Shown here: in pieces, positions 44,228 to 56,190 of the stretch | How positions within the stretch are numbered: the first letter of the stretch is position 1 | Layout: every line of letters starts with the position of its first letter | NCBI GenBank assembly: GCA_014529385.2 | Contig: CM043944.1 | Location: forward strand, 66,664,895-66,728,894 | Direction of reading: 5' to 3' | Origin: Adiantum capillus-veneris | Taxonomy: Eukaryota > Streptophyta > Polypodiopsida > Polypodiales > Pteridaceae | DNA: 64,000 nt | Made by a program: the position numbers and the translations under genes | The notes under the pieces: generated by a model | The model's input: the letters and a program-made list of their open reading frames with translations, nothing else | Told to the model about the DNA's origin: nothing | The model's database searches: none

Positions 44228-45447
44228 TCAGTGAGGGCGCCCGATGTGCATTAAGTCTAGGTTCACATGTGACACATGCTCTGTGTTCGCTTGTTTGAAG
44301 CCCTGCATGTATACACATGACAATAGATAAGCTTGATAAAAACCAAGATTTATAGTGTTTGAGTTTGAGTGTAAATCACCTGAGCATTTTGTTAGTTTTG
44401 GATATTCATGCATGGTCCACATTAGAATGCCTTTGATCAAAGCATTCTATCTATCTGTGTATTGGCTCATATCCACCACTTCTATGCAAATCCACAACTT
44501 GTAGCTCTTCCAATAGTGGAGCAAGATACACATCCATATTCTTCACTTTATACTGGCCCAGCACAATCAAGCTTAGAAATAGGTGCCCCTTCTTGGTAGT
44601 CAACCAGGGGGGAATGTTGTAGTTGACAATGACAATGGGCCATACGCTGTAAGATGTTGATCTCTGACCAAATGGATTTATGCCATCCATAGCCACTCCT
44701 ATGAGAAAATTTCAAGCTTCCCTGGCAAAATCCATCCATCTATCATCTATATGTTTCCAGGCTGCACAATCTGCAGGAATCTGTAGCACATCATCCGAAG
44801 ATCTATTCTCCTCGTGCCATGATGTTGTGGCAGCCATGGACTTACATTCAAAGAAACGCTTGATGCGAGAAATCAGAGGAAATGTCTCCAAACCTTTTGT
44901 GGAAATTTTTGTCCTTGGAGATTTACTCAATATCTCTCGGAATCACATGTCGAACACTTCTCCATGTCTATGTATTCCCCTCTGAAAAGAATGCAGTCGT
45001 TAGGACAAGCGTGAATCAAATCGTAATCCATCCCCAAGTTTTGCAAGATCTTTTTTGCTTCCTCTCTGGAATATGGCATCACATTATGAGCCGGCAGTAT
45101 GTGCTCTTTGAGCAATCTACGCAACAAAAGAAATACAGTACACTTGTGTAAGTAATCTATCTGATCATTATACATCTAGAGTTTTTTATTAAAGTAGCCA
45201 CATTGAAATAGATCAATTGAAAAGCCATTGTGACGCTAGTGTCACTCCATCCAGACTTTGCCTGCATGTTGAGAAGAACCAGGAGCGCCTTCAATCTAGA
45301 CACATGTGCTCCATCATACAATGGCATAACGGCTTCACTTTTCATATCATCATAGATAGGCCTTTTTGTATCCATGATTGTCTTGATCATTTCATCAATG
45401 TTGGGCTCAAACATTGCCTCATTGGGAATGTGCATGGTCATGATCAT
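44228..45447 (-). pseudogene. CACTA (En/Spm) transposase fragment
   Basis: Minus-strand order matches plant CACTA transposases: PLYDGA..SRLKALLVLLNMQAK.GWSD (45340-45230), ILPAHNVMPYSREEAKKILQNLGM and ACPNDCILF (45100-44990), a C-x2-C segment, a linker, DGINPFGQRSTSYSVWPIV.NYNIPPW (44690-44610), KKGHLFLSLI and NMDVYLAPLLEELQ, then in another frame MWTMHEYPKL. This corresponds to the Transposase_21 family that moves DNA segments by cut and paste. Several frame changes; a gap near 45180-45120 could be a short intron. No CACTA termini found. Confidence 0.78.
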
Positions 45448-45750
45448 CCTTCGAGCTGTCAGAGGCTACATCTTGTGGCCTCACGTATACTCCTTGACCA
45501 AAGTGCCTGCGAGACGAACACGTTGGAGATGGGGAATAGGGAACACACCCATCACACAAAATGTTCGTCTCTCTACAGGCCAGGAATTCCACAACACCCC
45601 TAACCTCTCTAATAACACCTTCAAATTGGATAATTTGCACTAACAACTCCACTTTAGCATATAGAACAACCATCTCATACCTTGCAGAAAACACCTTACA
45701 GCACAAACGCACCCACACTGCTCAACTCACCCTTTCTGACTCATAGGACA
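45448..45750 (-). other. Possible CACTA N-terminal flank
   Basis: A minus-strand frame continues (ending DVASDSSKDDHDHAHSQ) but without recognisable transposase motifs. Confidence 0.25.
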
Positions 45751-45996
45751 CCCCGATTCTGCCCTCTTAGTAACACCCTTCAAGCTGCATGGAAACCCTC
45801 TGAAAGCACTGGCAAGTACACAAAGAGCGAAAGAAAAGGAGGGGGATGGCGAGAAGCAACACAAGAAATAGGGGCAAAGGTTTGATAGCATTGAATAGGG
45901 AGATAGTACACTCAAGTATGCAAGCTTCCAATACACAGGCTGGCAAACCTCCAATAACTCTCTCTAGCAAAAACTCCCTTCTATGTCCCTTCTATG

Positions 45997-46011
45997 TCCT
46001 TTTATATAAGG
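45997..46011 (-). promoter_or_regulatory. TATA box on the minus strand in the E5 LTR
   Basis: Minus strand CCTTATATAAAAGGA. Confidence 0.45.
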
Positions 46012-46284
46012 CTTGTCTAAGGCCAAAAAAGGAAAAAACAAGGAGCTACCAAGCTCGTACAATTAACTGAAGCTCCCTTTAGAAGTTTTTTTGCATTGCC
46101 ACCACTTGACCCTTTTAATTTTTTTGGCAATTGCATGGTGCACACTTCTTTGTTCTTTGTCCGCCCTTGCACTTGCCCTTTTGTCTTTGTGGACACCTCT
46201 CGGATAGGCTCCCTCTCTCTCATTTGACCCCTCTATTACATGCTCTCTTGCTTGCTTGTCTTGAACCCTTGGGCCGCCTTGGAC

Positions 46285-46288
<4 letters not shown>

Positions 46289-46369
<81 letters not shown>
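46289..46369. repeat. Long CT microsatellite
   Basis: About 40 uninterrupted CT units. Confidence 0.95.
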
Positions 46370-46371
<2 letters not shown>

Positions 46372-47751
46372 ACTAGATGTTGCCGCGGGACTGGCCTCTT
46401 GGCTTGCCTTTGACCAGCCTTGTGACCCTCTCCCTCCGGCTCTTCTATCATCTGCCGTGGGACCCTCCCCTTGATGGGAAATAGTGACATCGCTATTGGG
46501 GTGGGGAATCCCTTTAACCTCCAAAAGAGGCCCTCGTGGGCACTGGCACAATCGCTTGTGGGATGCCATGTCATTCTACAACACACAGCAACGCCGCTCG
46601 ACACCAGCCAACGCGCCATCATCTCCAACAGATACAATGGCGGGTCGCCACCCCTGCAGGGCCGCACGCCTCCAACGCAGCGCCCTTCGGGGCTTGCCAT
46701 CGCGAGGGCACCACGTGACCTCTCTCCCTTGCACATGCCTCAAGTGGAACTCCACTTTGGCCTTATACCCACTCCACTGCCGTGTATATGCGCTTATGGG
46801 GCCATTTACTACCACATGGTAGCAGTTGAGGCCCCCCCTCTTGGGGTGAGTTCCAAAGCTCCAAAACCTTTTACAAAAAAACATCCAAACATTTTACAAA
46901 AAAACATCCACTTATATTTTTTTCCCCACACTTCACCAACTTGTTGTATTCTAGTCCAGGGTCAGATTCCCCAACCGCAAAGCCCAACCAAAATTTCACT
47001 TTGTTGACTTGAAACCCCTCAGCTCTAGCCATACTTTAAGAGTCCTCGAGCCCCCGAACCGATGCCATAAAAAAGCCAATTTTCATCTGCAATCAACTTC
47101 AGACACAAACACCCAATCTTCAAACTTCTATATATTTCCTCTCCGGGCTCGGTCTGGCGTGCACTTAATTCCTCCTACCTCCGTATGATGCATACCCTGC
47201 TATAGAAACTTTCCGCAACTCAAAAGACGCCAAATTGCATGATTCCCCATGTGGTCAGGTGGGCACCAACCTAGCCCCCGACAAAACTTCAGCTTTTGTC
47301 AATAAAATGCAATCCATAGCTCCTATCTGCAACTAAAAAGACTGTTAGGCCCCATAAATCAAGCACTACATGCCTATATCCTAACTTCCACTTGGACCAT
47401 CTGTCCTCAGCTGCCCTGCCCGACAAGAATCTGCAACACACTGAACCTTCAACCTTCCATAACTTGGGCTCCGTAGCTCTCTTTGATGAGCCATCTGGAC
47501 CTGGTCCTTCAACACTTCAAGCTCTTCATTCCTGGACCGAAAGACTACACCTCGCATCTCCTTCACTTGCTTCCCAAATTAGCCCCTCATGGAGCCTTCC
47601 TTGGCCTATAAACCGCATCAGTCATACACCTCCGCTGCTGCCTGTCAGCCCATGATCTTCCTAGCTGCTCCAACCTTTTTCCAAGCTTCTGCTACTGCAC
47701 ATATCTGCCCATGCCACCTTCTAGGGTGGACACACTTTGGTTGTACCATCA

Positions 47752-47770
47752 TTGCCCACCCCCTAGTTGA
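47752..47770 (-). other. E5 polypurine tract
   Basis: Minus strand CTAGGGGGTGGGCAA directly before TGATGG. The block ATCATGAATG...CTAGGGG.TGGGCAA is shared with the end of E7, supporting both. Confidence 0.6.
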
Positions 47771-48023
47771 GCATTCATGATCAACCATATAAGAGCTTTA
47801 TTGCCCTACAAACTGCAAACACTGAGCACATTATGAGAAAACCCAAAAAAACTCGACTATATGTACATAGTTTTATTCCTAGCATATGAGAACACTGCTT
47901 AGGTTGGTTGCCCAACCCCCTCCATTAGAACTTGATGCACTGCTCGCACCAGCTCTCTCTCAAAATAGAGCTCGAGACGCACCCCATTAACCCTTTTCTC
48001 AGAGAAACGACCATCCATCCTTC

Positions 48024-48786
48024 TTAATGCATAAGTACCATTGGGAAAATCTTGATGGACTTTGTAAGGTCCTGTCCACTTCTTTGAAAGGTGAAGTCAA
48101 GATAGCTCTCATACTTCATCACTAGATTGCCCTTTTTAATCAGCTTTTCTGACAAATGTTGGTTGAACTTTGCTACTCTTTTCTCTCGCTGCTTCACATA
48201 AAAATCTGTTGGGGTTGCCTCATGATCCATCTTCAAATTTTCAAGATTTGTAATCCTATCCTGCAAAACATCTTGATGAGCTTTATCGATCCACCACAAA
48301 CCTTTGAGAGCCCCTAACGGCACATATACAAGTAATACAGCGTCCTTGCCATATACCAACTCATAAGAAGTAAAGTTGGTAGCCACCTTATATGAAGTCA
48401 TGTAAGCCCACAAACATTTGTCAAGATTAGATTCCCACCCTTCAACCTGCTGATAGATGTACTTAGTAAGCATCTTGACTATCTGTCCATTGGCACTTTC
48501 CACGAAACCATTGCACTGTGGATGGTATGGAGATGAAAATCGATGTTGAAACCCCAACTTCTCTACTAGGGAATGCACCAAATTACTTTTGAATCCTTTT
48601 CCTCAATCCGATATAAGCACCCAAGGTACTCCAAAACAACAACATATGCAATCAAAAACAAACTGAGCAACAGTATGTGCATTTACCTCTTTTACCACTT
48701 TAGCCTCCACCCACCTGGTAAGGTAGTCTATGGCTACCACAACATACTTCTTACCACTTGCTGACTTGGGCAATGGACCAATTGCA
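48024..48786 (-). pseudogene. E5 integrase core and C terminus
   Basis: Opens at DAIGPLPKSASGKKYVVVAI (first catalytic Asp region) at 48786, directly against a C/CT microsatellite; everything upstream is lost. VLISD (second Asp) is followed by TGA 48603-48605 in place of the usual Arg, then GKGF. NGFVESANG carries the Glu. It continues through LWAYMTSYKVATNFT and a C-terminal KKGNLVMKYES segment to 48024. Tat-like but more diverged than E2/E4. Confidence 0.75.
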
Positions 48787-48788
48787 TC

Positions 48789-48840
<52 letters not shown>

Positions 48841-48883
48841 CAAAGACACAATGTGTGTGCGTGTGTGTGTTTTTTTTTGTGTA

Positions 48884-48923
<40 letters not shown>

Positions 48924-49012
48924 GGGAAGGGCTCTCCTTCCTCTCCTTGTGTGTGTGTGTGTGTGTGTGTACGTGTGTGTGTGTATGGGGGGAAGAGAGA
49001 GAGAGAGGGAGA
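48787..49012. repeat. C-run, CT, GT, GA compound microsatellites
   Basis: (C)10, (CT)18, several (GT)n and (GA)n runs up to 49012. Frames through them are artefacts. Confidence 0.92.
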
Positions 49013-49734
49013 GAACGACTTTACCTATTTCACTTGAGTGCCGAAACTCAGATCTGAGATCTAAGTTTTTGGCGCTCTCGGTTTATTTTTTACCCTTGTC
49101 AGCATCTCTATGCAACAAAGAAAATAGTGATGCTGATAGAAACACCCATAGTGACGCTTATAGCGATGGCATTGATTTTGACTTTTGACGTCGCACTGCG
49201 AGTATCGCTAATGTGAAGTACCTCTTGTAGTGAGTTGGGACTACATAGCACCACTGCAGATGCCCTGCTTCCTCTTATGCATAGGGAGGCGAAAGTGTTG
49301 ATATTTGGTTAAGAAAGCACACCCCTAGCTTGGAAATGCAAGCCCATGAGTGATGTGGCAAAAATAAGCCTTTTCACACCATTTTGACCCATTTTTTGAC
49401 CTTTTGAGGGCCATTTCCAACTAGTTTTGACCCTCGACGGACACTTGTTTGTGGGAAAAATACCAAACGGACTCCAAAAATCTCCAAATTTTTTAGTCTT
49501 GATCTTTGATATGTGAAATTCATATTCACATACCAAAATTCTATTTTTGACCAGTTGAAAGGAAATTTCGTGCATCATTGCATATCGACACTACAAATAG
49601 ACAATCAGAGCATCTGTAAAACTTCTAGGGTGAGATGAGCATACTCACACTTTCAGCTTTAGTTATTTAGATTCTAGAACAATAAAAAATGTACCGTAGA
49701 TCCCCAAGAAATGCCACTTGGCACCACATCAAAG
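49013..49734. other. No gene recognised
   Basis: Noncoding. On the minus strand it would be the leader of an element primed at 49735-49746, but no Gag-like frame is seen. Confidence 0.35.
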
Positions 49735-49746
49735 GCTCTGACACCA
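49735..49746 (-). other. Primer-binding site, iMet-like
   Basis: Minus strand TGGTGTCAGAGC, one change from the iMet site, immediately after an LTR end (TTTAGACA). Confidence 0.6.
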
Positions 49747-50163
49747 TGTCTAAATATGTATATGTGCATGAATATCAACACACAAACATGACGATTTACA
49801 ATGTGTACATTGTCCACGACCATGTTTAATTTGAACCCAATATCAAGTTAGCAAAGATTTCCAATGCATTTATTGACATTTTTGTGTACAAATTTCCTTG
49901 GATATAAACACTACTATTTATCAACAGTCCGGAAAGGGCTTTGTGTCCTAGCCTTGTGAGCCAAGTTCAAAGCATAAGCACGAGCCAATAAAGAAGTTAC
50001 ATACGAGAGAAAACAAAGAGAGAGTTTTTATAAAGCCAGAGGTTACAATAGATGGACCAAATGAAGTGCCCAACCACTTGTTTTGACATCCATTGTTCGC
50101 CTCTAAATTAGATGAATGATTTCAAGGATTAATCCTACAAATGTAAGACTTGATTATCCAACA
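49747..50163 (-). repeat. 417-bp LTR (Copia-like ends)
   Basis: Minus strand TGTTGGATAATCAAG...TTTAGACA. It has the primer site on its inner side and a purine tract (GTAGGGGGGAT at 50164-50175) on its outer side. The size and TGTTGG start resemble Copia LTRs. No coding region is nearby. Confidence 0.55.
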
Positions 50164-50403
50164 ATCCCCCCTACTCAAGTATTGCCCACCTATGCGTCAA
50201 TGGTTTACACAAGATCTGGGGTTAGAAATCTACTTTGTAATCTCTAGCACCTCAAGGCTCAGCCTGAGCTTGAGGTTGTTTTGTAAACTCTATGTTATGC
50301 TTAATAGAATCGACTCGCAAATTGTGAGCTTTGCCCCAAAAAAAAAGATGTGGGGGTAATTTGTTATTATCAAAGTGGTGGAAGATTCCCCCCTTGATGT
50401 AAT

Positions 50404-51110
50404 GTGAAGGCTTATCTAGCACGTCTGTGTAGGTTCTATAACCATTCTTCGACATGTGTATGCTATGTAGGAAAGGGGATATTTATTTTTATAAAAAGAT
50501 GAGTTATTATATGCATTTATGAATTTAGCAGTGTGATTGATGGCGAGCTCTAGCTTCATGTCTGCATGTAGACTCCATGCACTCCAAAGTGTTATGTTTG
50601 TCCCTTGGTTGAAAAATCCTATAGTTTTTAGAGTGTCTTCAGGCAATTCTTCATCGATGCATGACCGTATATTTAAGGAAATTTGATTCCAAGAGTATAA
50701 TGTCTATTTGTAGTTTATCCTTCTCTCTAATGTGAAGGCTTATCTAGCCCGTCTGGGAGAATACACAATAGGTATAGGTTCTATAAACATTCTTTGACAT
50801 GTGTATGCTATGTACCAAAGGAGATCTTTACTACTTATAGAGTCAGTGTCTATTCTTTTTATAGAAAGAAGATTTATTATATGCATTTATAAATTTAGAA
50901 CTGTTATTGATGTTGAGGTCTAGCTTCGTATTTGCATGTAGACTCCATGCACTCTAAAGTGTTTTGTTTCTCCCTTGATGTTGAGCTCTAGCTTTGTGTC
51001 TATATGTAGACTCCATGCACTAGTGTTTTTTTCTCCCTTGGTTGAAAAATCTTCTAGTGTTTGTAGTGTCTTCATGTAGTTTGTCATCAATGCATGGCCA
51101 CATATTTATG
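50404..51110. repeat. Diverged direct duplication of about 280-380 bp
   Basis: Unit 1 (50404-50680) and unit 2 (50730-51110) share GTGAAGGCTTATCTAGC, GACATGTGTATGCTATG, GTAGACTCCATGCACT and CCTTGGTTGAAAAATC. Unit 2 has a further internal partial copy. Confidence 0.7.
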
Positions 51111-52277
51111 TAATTGCAATTTGTAAACAATAACGCTGTGAGCGGGATGGAAACACACACAACGCTTCTATAATGACCCGACACACACTCTTGGGATGAT
51201 ACACACACACATTTTGGGGCACCACTCGGCTTACACAACCAGCCTGGCCGAGACAGGAAACACACAGACGGAGTGAGAAGAGAGAGATTTCCCACTTGCC
51301 CACTCAACACTCACACATACACACTCACACACTCACTCTCAATTCAGCTCAAAGGAGGCAAATTGTTGTTGTTTAGACTCAATGAGGCTCAGCCCAACAC
51401 CAATGGGGCAAATAGTTTACACAGTATTGAGGAAATACACCAGATACAACCACAAAGTTAAGCAGAGGCTTCACTCACCGGAGAAGATTACACAGAAAAA
51501 CAGAAAAAAATATGTGAGGAATTTGGCAAAATGGACAGCTCCATTGCATCCGGAACGCCCAAAAACCCCACCCTACAATGTCACAGTGCTCAAATCCGAC
51601 CTCGAATGAGCAGTTTAGGGCCAAAAAATGCTCCAAAAACAACAAAAACACACTTGCAGCTGTTCCTCCTCTCTTGTCCACGTTTTTTTTGGTCGTCTCT
51701 CTGTTTGTTCAGTTCCCACACTTAGCTTTTTTAGTTGGGCACCCGTGGCCTTTTAGATGACCTCAAACGGACCCCGAACAGGCCAAAAACTGACCTCGCA
51801 GTGCATAGTTGTCACCTTTTTGCATCATCCGCAAACCTGGCACTCAGTTTTTCCCAATAATGCATCCTGCAACCACGTGAAGTGGCCCCAAAAAATGGTC
51901 CTCATGATGACCTTTCTGCATAAGTATCACAAGAAAACACCCACGTCGTGTCCATACTTCTCCACGTGCAAGTATTGACCCTGTTCGACCTCCTGACGCC
52001 ACTCGATGCCATCTGACGCACCTGCTTACCTCATGTCGTTGGCCCGCGGATAGCTTCCTCGAGAATTTTTACGTGCTACCAACTCCTCCTTATTGTAGAA
52101 AAAACACACTGGTATTGATAATAGTGAAAATCGTTGCACTATGTACACCCTGTCCTACCTGTACACACGTGGGCCCCACATAACCACCTGGCTATGGAAA
52201 TTGGGTAATCCATTATTCGATGCACCATGCATGTATATGTACATATGCGCAATCCCTTGCTCCAAAAAACTCCTGAC
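51111..52277 (-). other. Probable E7 3' LTR region, no gene recognised
   Basis: Follows the E7 purine tract on the minus strand (TGTCAGGAG at 52278), so its first part should be the E7 LTR. The LTR end is not visible and no partner is present. No coding frame. Confidence 0.35.
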
Positions 52278-52306
52278 ATAATTTGCCCATCCCCTAGACT
52301 GCTAGA

Positions 52307-52722
52307 TCATTCATGATCAGCAGCAGCAAAGAAAGATATGAGACTTGCCGCATCACAAGTCTCCTCATCCCTCACAAACACTGCTTGATCCACAGACAGC
52401 TTATCTTGCTCCACAATCACCAATCTAGCATGATACAATTTAAGATGCAATCCATTTACCCTTGACTTATGTAGAACACCATCCAGGTTAGCCAGCTGAT
52501 ATGTGCCATTTGGAAAACACTGCACTACCTTGAAAGGGCCTTCCCACTTAATTTGAAACTTCTTTTGGAAGGTGTTGTCCAGCTCACTGTTGTAGCGCAA
52601 AACTAAGTCATGATTCTTGATACCCTTACTTTTGACCTTTTATTTATCTTTGCCAAAGCCTTATCCTGCATCTGTCCATAATGCTCCAATGCGCTCATCC
52701 TATCCAACTGAACCTTCTGTAA
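52307..52722 (-). pseudogene. E7 integrase C-terminal module
   Basis: The frame after a change near 52630 reads RYNSELDNTFQKKFQIKWEGPFKVV and GTYQLANLDG, the GPY/F-like DNA-binding end of integrase, then a Val/Asp-rich tail. Confidence 0.75.
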
Positions 52723-54348
52723 CTATAAGAGCCTCTCTTTGAATGCATTACTAGATGGCCCAAGTAGCTTCTCTAGAATCTTTACTACAGGCAACTCTAC
52801 TTCCATAGGCAATAGTGCTTCCTTTCCATATACCAAATGAAATGGAGTAAACCCTGTACCTATCTTCACCGAAGTACGGTAAGCCCATAATGCACTAGGC
52901 AATTCCAAATCCCAATTCTTTCCTTGGTGCTCTGTCACTTTCGAAAGAATCTGTAACAACTCACCATTGAATCTTTCATTTAAGCCATTACACTGTGGGT
53001 AATAAGGAGTGGTATACTGGTGCCTAATCTTCATCTTTGCGCATAAGAAGTCTAGCAGTTTAGCTCCAAATCCTGGCCCCTTATCTGAAAGTAGCTCTAA
53101 TGGCACCCCAAACTTGCAAAATATTTCATCATACACAAATTTTGCCACATCCTTTGCAGTGATCTGTTTTACTGCTATAGCCTCTACCCATCTAGAGAGA
53201 TAGTCCACTGCCGTCAAGATATAACTTTTGCCCCTGCTTGTGATAGGTAATGGGCCTATTGCATCAATCCCCCACGTTTCAAACACATCAAACGCCATAA
53301 TGGTTTTTCGTAGCTCTGGATTCAACACTCTCTTCCCAAATGCTTGACACCTATTGCAAGACCTACACCAATGGTGAACATCCTTGTGCAAACTAGGCCA
53401 TACATACCCCTCTTGCAAAATCTTATGCAAGGTGATCTTTAGAGCAAAATGGCCACCACATGCGCCTTCATGATTCTCTTCCAACACTCTGTAAAGCTCC
53501 TCTCGCCAAGGTACACGTCTCAACACGAGATCAGCCCCTTTCATGTATAAGACATCACCAATCAATTTGTACCTGTATGCTCTACGCACAAAGACATACT
53601 TCTTAGACTTCTGAATGTCCTTTGGAATGATTCCTGTTAGCAAAAACTCCTCTTCTTGAGACAAACTTTCCCGGCCATGATAAAGAGGTAAAGTGGTCCT
53701 CAACACAAATAGCTCCCCAATCATGCATTGAGCTGCTTCATGTGCCTCTCCATTTAGAGCACGTTCAATGTGTCTGATGATCCATGCTTCGAAAGTTTTT
53801 AACAGGTCTTTAATTATGAAGCACATTTCCTTCAATGAGGTGTTCTTACTCTTCCACACACCCAGCACTTGCTTGACCACTAACAAGGCATCACCTTTTA
53901 TGCTCAACCTTCGAACCCCATGCTTCAAACAAATGTGTAATCCGGCTTCCAGAGTAGCATATTCAGCCTCATTGTTACTATGAGCATCCAATTTGAACCC
54001 TCTCTTGCATACTAGCTTCCCCACTGGATCATAAAGTGCTATACCCCGTGAAGCTGCATCATGGCTCTTTCTGTATGAACCATCAAAGAACAACACATGT
54101 GCATTGCTGATATGTGGCACTTCTTCAACTACCTTTCTCACCACCTCTTCCTTAACAATAAGGGGATTCTCCTTGTAGGTCAACAAATCAGCTAGGGTAG
54201 CCCTTGTACTATCTTCCACTAGAAAAGAGAACTCAAACTCTTGCAGCTCAATTACCCATTTCTTCACCACATTTGACATGTTAGTACCATTAATTAACTG
54301 TGGCAAAAAGGCATAAGTCGTCAAGAAAACAAAAGGCCGTGGTAGCAA
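52723..54348 (-). pseudogene. E7 RNase H end, second RNase H and integrase
   Basis: 541 codons. End of the first RNase H (KWVIELQEFEF, residues 28-38). Archaeal-type RNase H with FFDGSYRK (Asp about residue 89), SNNEAEYATLEAGL (Glu) and IKGDALLVVKQ (Asp). HHCC domain HEGACGGHFA...CRSCNRCQ. Core with WGIDAIGPL, SDKGPGF and NGLNERFNG (D, D, E). All catalytic residues are kept. The best-preserved integrase of the Tat type in the window. Confidence 0.83.
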
Positions 54349-54363
54349 GTAATGACGAAATCG

Positions 54364-54834
54364 TCAACAAGCAAATATTACACTGGCCATCACTAGCTCT
54401 ACTTCAGAGAACTTTCTCTCCGCTACCAACTTCACTCGGCTTTCACAATACACTGGCCTCATATAATGGCTGCCCTTCCCCTTTTGCAATAGCATGGCTC
54501 CAATGGCATCATCCCCTAGTGATGGATTTACATAAAAAACTTTCTCCCAATCAGGAGCCTGCATGGCTGACAACCCCCCTAACACCTCTTTCACCTCTTG
54601 AAACACTTCTTCACACTTGTCATCCCATTGCAATGGACCATGCTTTGCCACTTGCTGTAATGGATAAAGAAGATGCGAAGACAATGGAATAAACCATGCC
54701 ATGTACTTCACTTTGTGTATAAAGGTTGCCAATTGCTTCGTACTCATAGGTGATGGAAGAAGAATAATAGACTTAACCTTTTCTGGATCAGCCTCAATGC
54801 CATTTTCTGACACCATATGGCCCAATAACATCAC
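54364..54834 (-). pseudogene. E7 RT thumb and first RNase H
   Basis: LLGHMVSENGIEADPEK (thumb), then FYVNPSLGDDAIGAML (RNase H; the first Asp is Asn as in E2/E4) and VYCESRVKLVAERKFSEVE. TGA 54364-54366 interrupts before RFRHYLLPRPF, which continues in the same frame. Confidence 0.78.
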
Positions 54835-54876
54835 CCTTGGCTGTGCTAGATAACATTTCTTTGGATTTAGTTGTCC

Positions 54877-55632
54877 TCAACATTCATCATATCGAGCCAA
54901 TACCATCTGCAGCTTCTCATGGTGTTTAGCCCTACTACTATAAACACAGAAGTCATCCATAAAAGCTTTAACACAACTACCAATGAATGGTTCCAACACC
55001 CAATTTGCTCTCTCTTGATAGAAGGAAGGTCCATTTGACAACCCAAATGGATATACTATGTAGCAATAGTAGCCCCATGGCGTAATAAAAGTGGTCTTTG
55101 TGCGGTCTTTAAGAGAAATCTTCAATTGAAAATAGCATGAAAAACCATCACACACACTGTACCTCTCATAACCTGCCACTGAATCCAAGATCTGATCGAT
55201 GAATAGAAGAGGATATGGGTTCTTCTTCGTGGCTTCATTTAAGGGTTTAAAATATACACAAATTCTCCACTTCCCATCCTTCTTTGGACTGACTACAACT
55301 CGACTCACCCATTCTGTGGTCTCCACAGGGACTATCAACCCTGCCTTCAATAACTTGTCCACCTCTTCTCGCAAGGCTTCCATTTGCTCTTGACCCATCC
55401 TTCTTAGCCTTTTCCGCACTAGTTTAGCACCTTCTTTCAGCTCTATATGCATCTCTTCGCCGTTGAACCCTCTGATCTCTTCATATGAAGTAATGAACAA
55501 ATCAGGAAAACTAGCCAGCATGTGCAAATATATCTCCTTCTTCATAGTTGAGAGGTCTCCACTGATCATTTGTTTCATCAATTCCTGCTTCTTTGAAAAT
55601 TCAACCTTTGTTTGCATCAGCCCTTCAATCAC
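54877..55632 (-). pseudogene. E7 reverse transcriptase
   Basis: SRVVVSPKKDGKWRICV (fingers), DGFSCYFQLKI, FGLSNGPSFYQE and catalytic FMDD near 54955. TGA 54877-54879 before GQLNPKKC is the only break to the next segment. Confidence 0.8.
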
Positions 55633-55692
55633 TTTATAAGGCCCTTCACTTTCATCTTCGACCTCATTTGCAAATGCAACTAAACCAAACTC

Positions 55693-56184
55693 CTAGATTT
55701 CTTTGTCCATCAAAAGAAATGCAACATCAGCATCCTCATCACTGCTTCTAGTGCTATCACTATCCACATCATTCACCGTGGAAGAGTCTTCATCACTAGA
55801 CTCATCCTCATATTCATAAAGCTCCTCTAATCGTTTCCTTGTGTCCATATTATAAAGCTTCTTGGTACCTATCTTTCCATAGAGACTAATCGTACCATGT
55901 TGCCAATCTTGAACAGCTCCCACTGCACGTAACCATGGTCTGCCCAGTATAATAGGATATGCTCCCAACTCTGCTGGCATCACATGAAAATCAACCACTG
56001 CCTTTGCATCATATGCCTCCACTTCTAAGCTCTTTACAACACCCAAGCATTTTACTTTTTGATGGTTTGCCAATCTAATCCGGAAACCTGCCACCCCAGC
56101 CACTGTGAGACCCATCTTCTCAACGCATGAGTGTGTTATGACGCATATTTGGGCTCCGCCATCCACATAACCTTGTCCCAAATT
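55693..56184 (-). pseudogene. E7 retropepsin
   Basis: GYVDGGAQICVI (D-G-G site), YPIILGRPWLRA, DWQHGTISLYG, then an acidic tail with SSDEDSS. In frame with RT through TAG 55693-55695. The element is cut off just before this domain. Confidence 0.78.
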
Positions 56185-56190
56185 TTTCCT

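Larger units (their letters stand above)
45751..47751 (-). repeat. E5 3' LTR (inner boundary clear, outer boundary uncertain)
   Basis: On the minus strand an LTR starts TGATGGTACAACC at 47751, right after a purine tract. It contains a (CT)n run at 46289-46369 and a TATA box (CCTTATATAAAAGG, 45997-46011). The outer end is set near 45750 only by distance from the TATA box; it could lie some hundred bases either way. Confidence 0.4.
52278..56184 (-). mobile_element. E7: Tat-type gypsy element, gag and 5' LTR missing
   Basis: Minus-strand protease, RT, RNase H, second RNase H and integrase. From 56181 to 52723 they lie in a single reading frame interrupted only by TAG 55693, TGA 54877 and TGA 54364. 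A purine tract (CTAGGGGATGGGCAAAT) lies at about 52279-52296. The upstream side abuts the tail of E8 at about 56185. Confidence 0.85.

Noticed and set aside
46063-47007. Overlapping frames on both strands of 120-180 codons
   Set aside because: GC-richer LTR sequence with a CT repeat; no conserved motif, and frames overlap on both strands.
53768-54692. Plus-strand frames opposite E7 pol
   Set aside because: Shadows of the conserved minus-strand pol.
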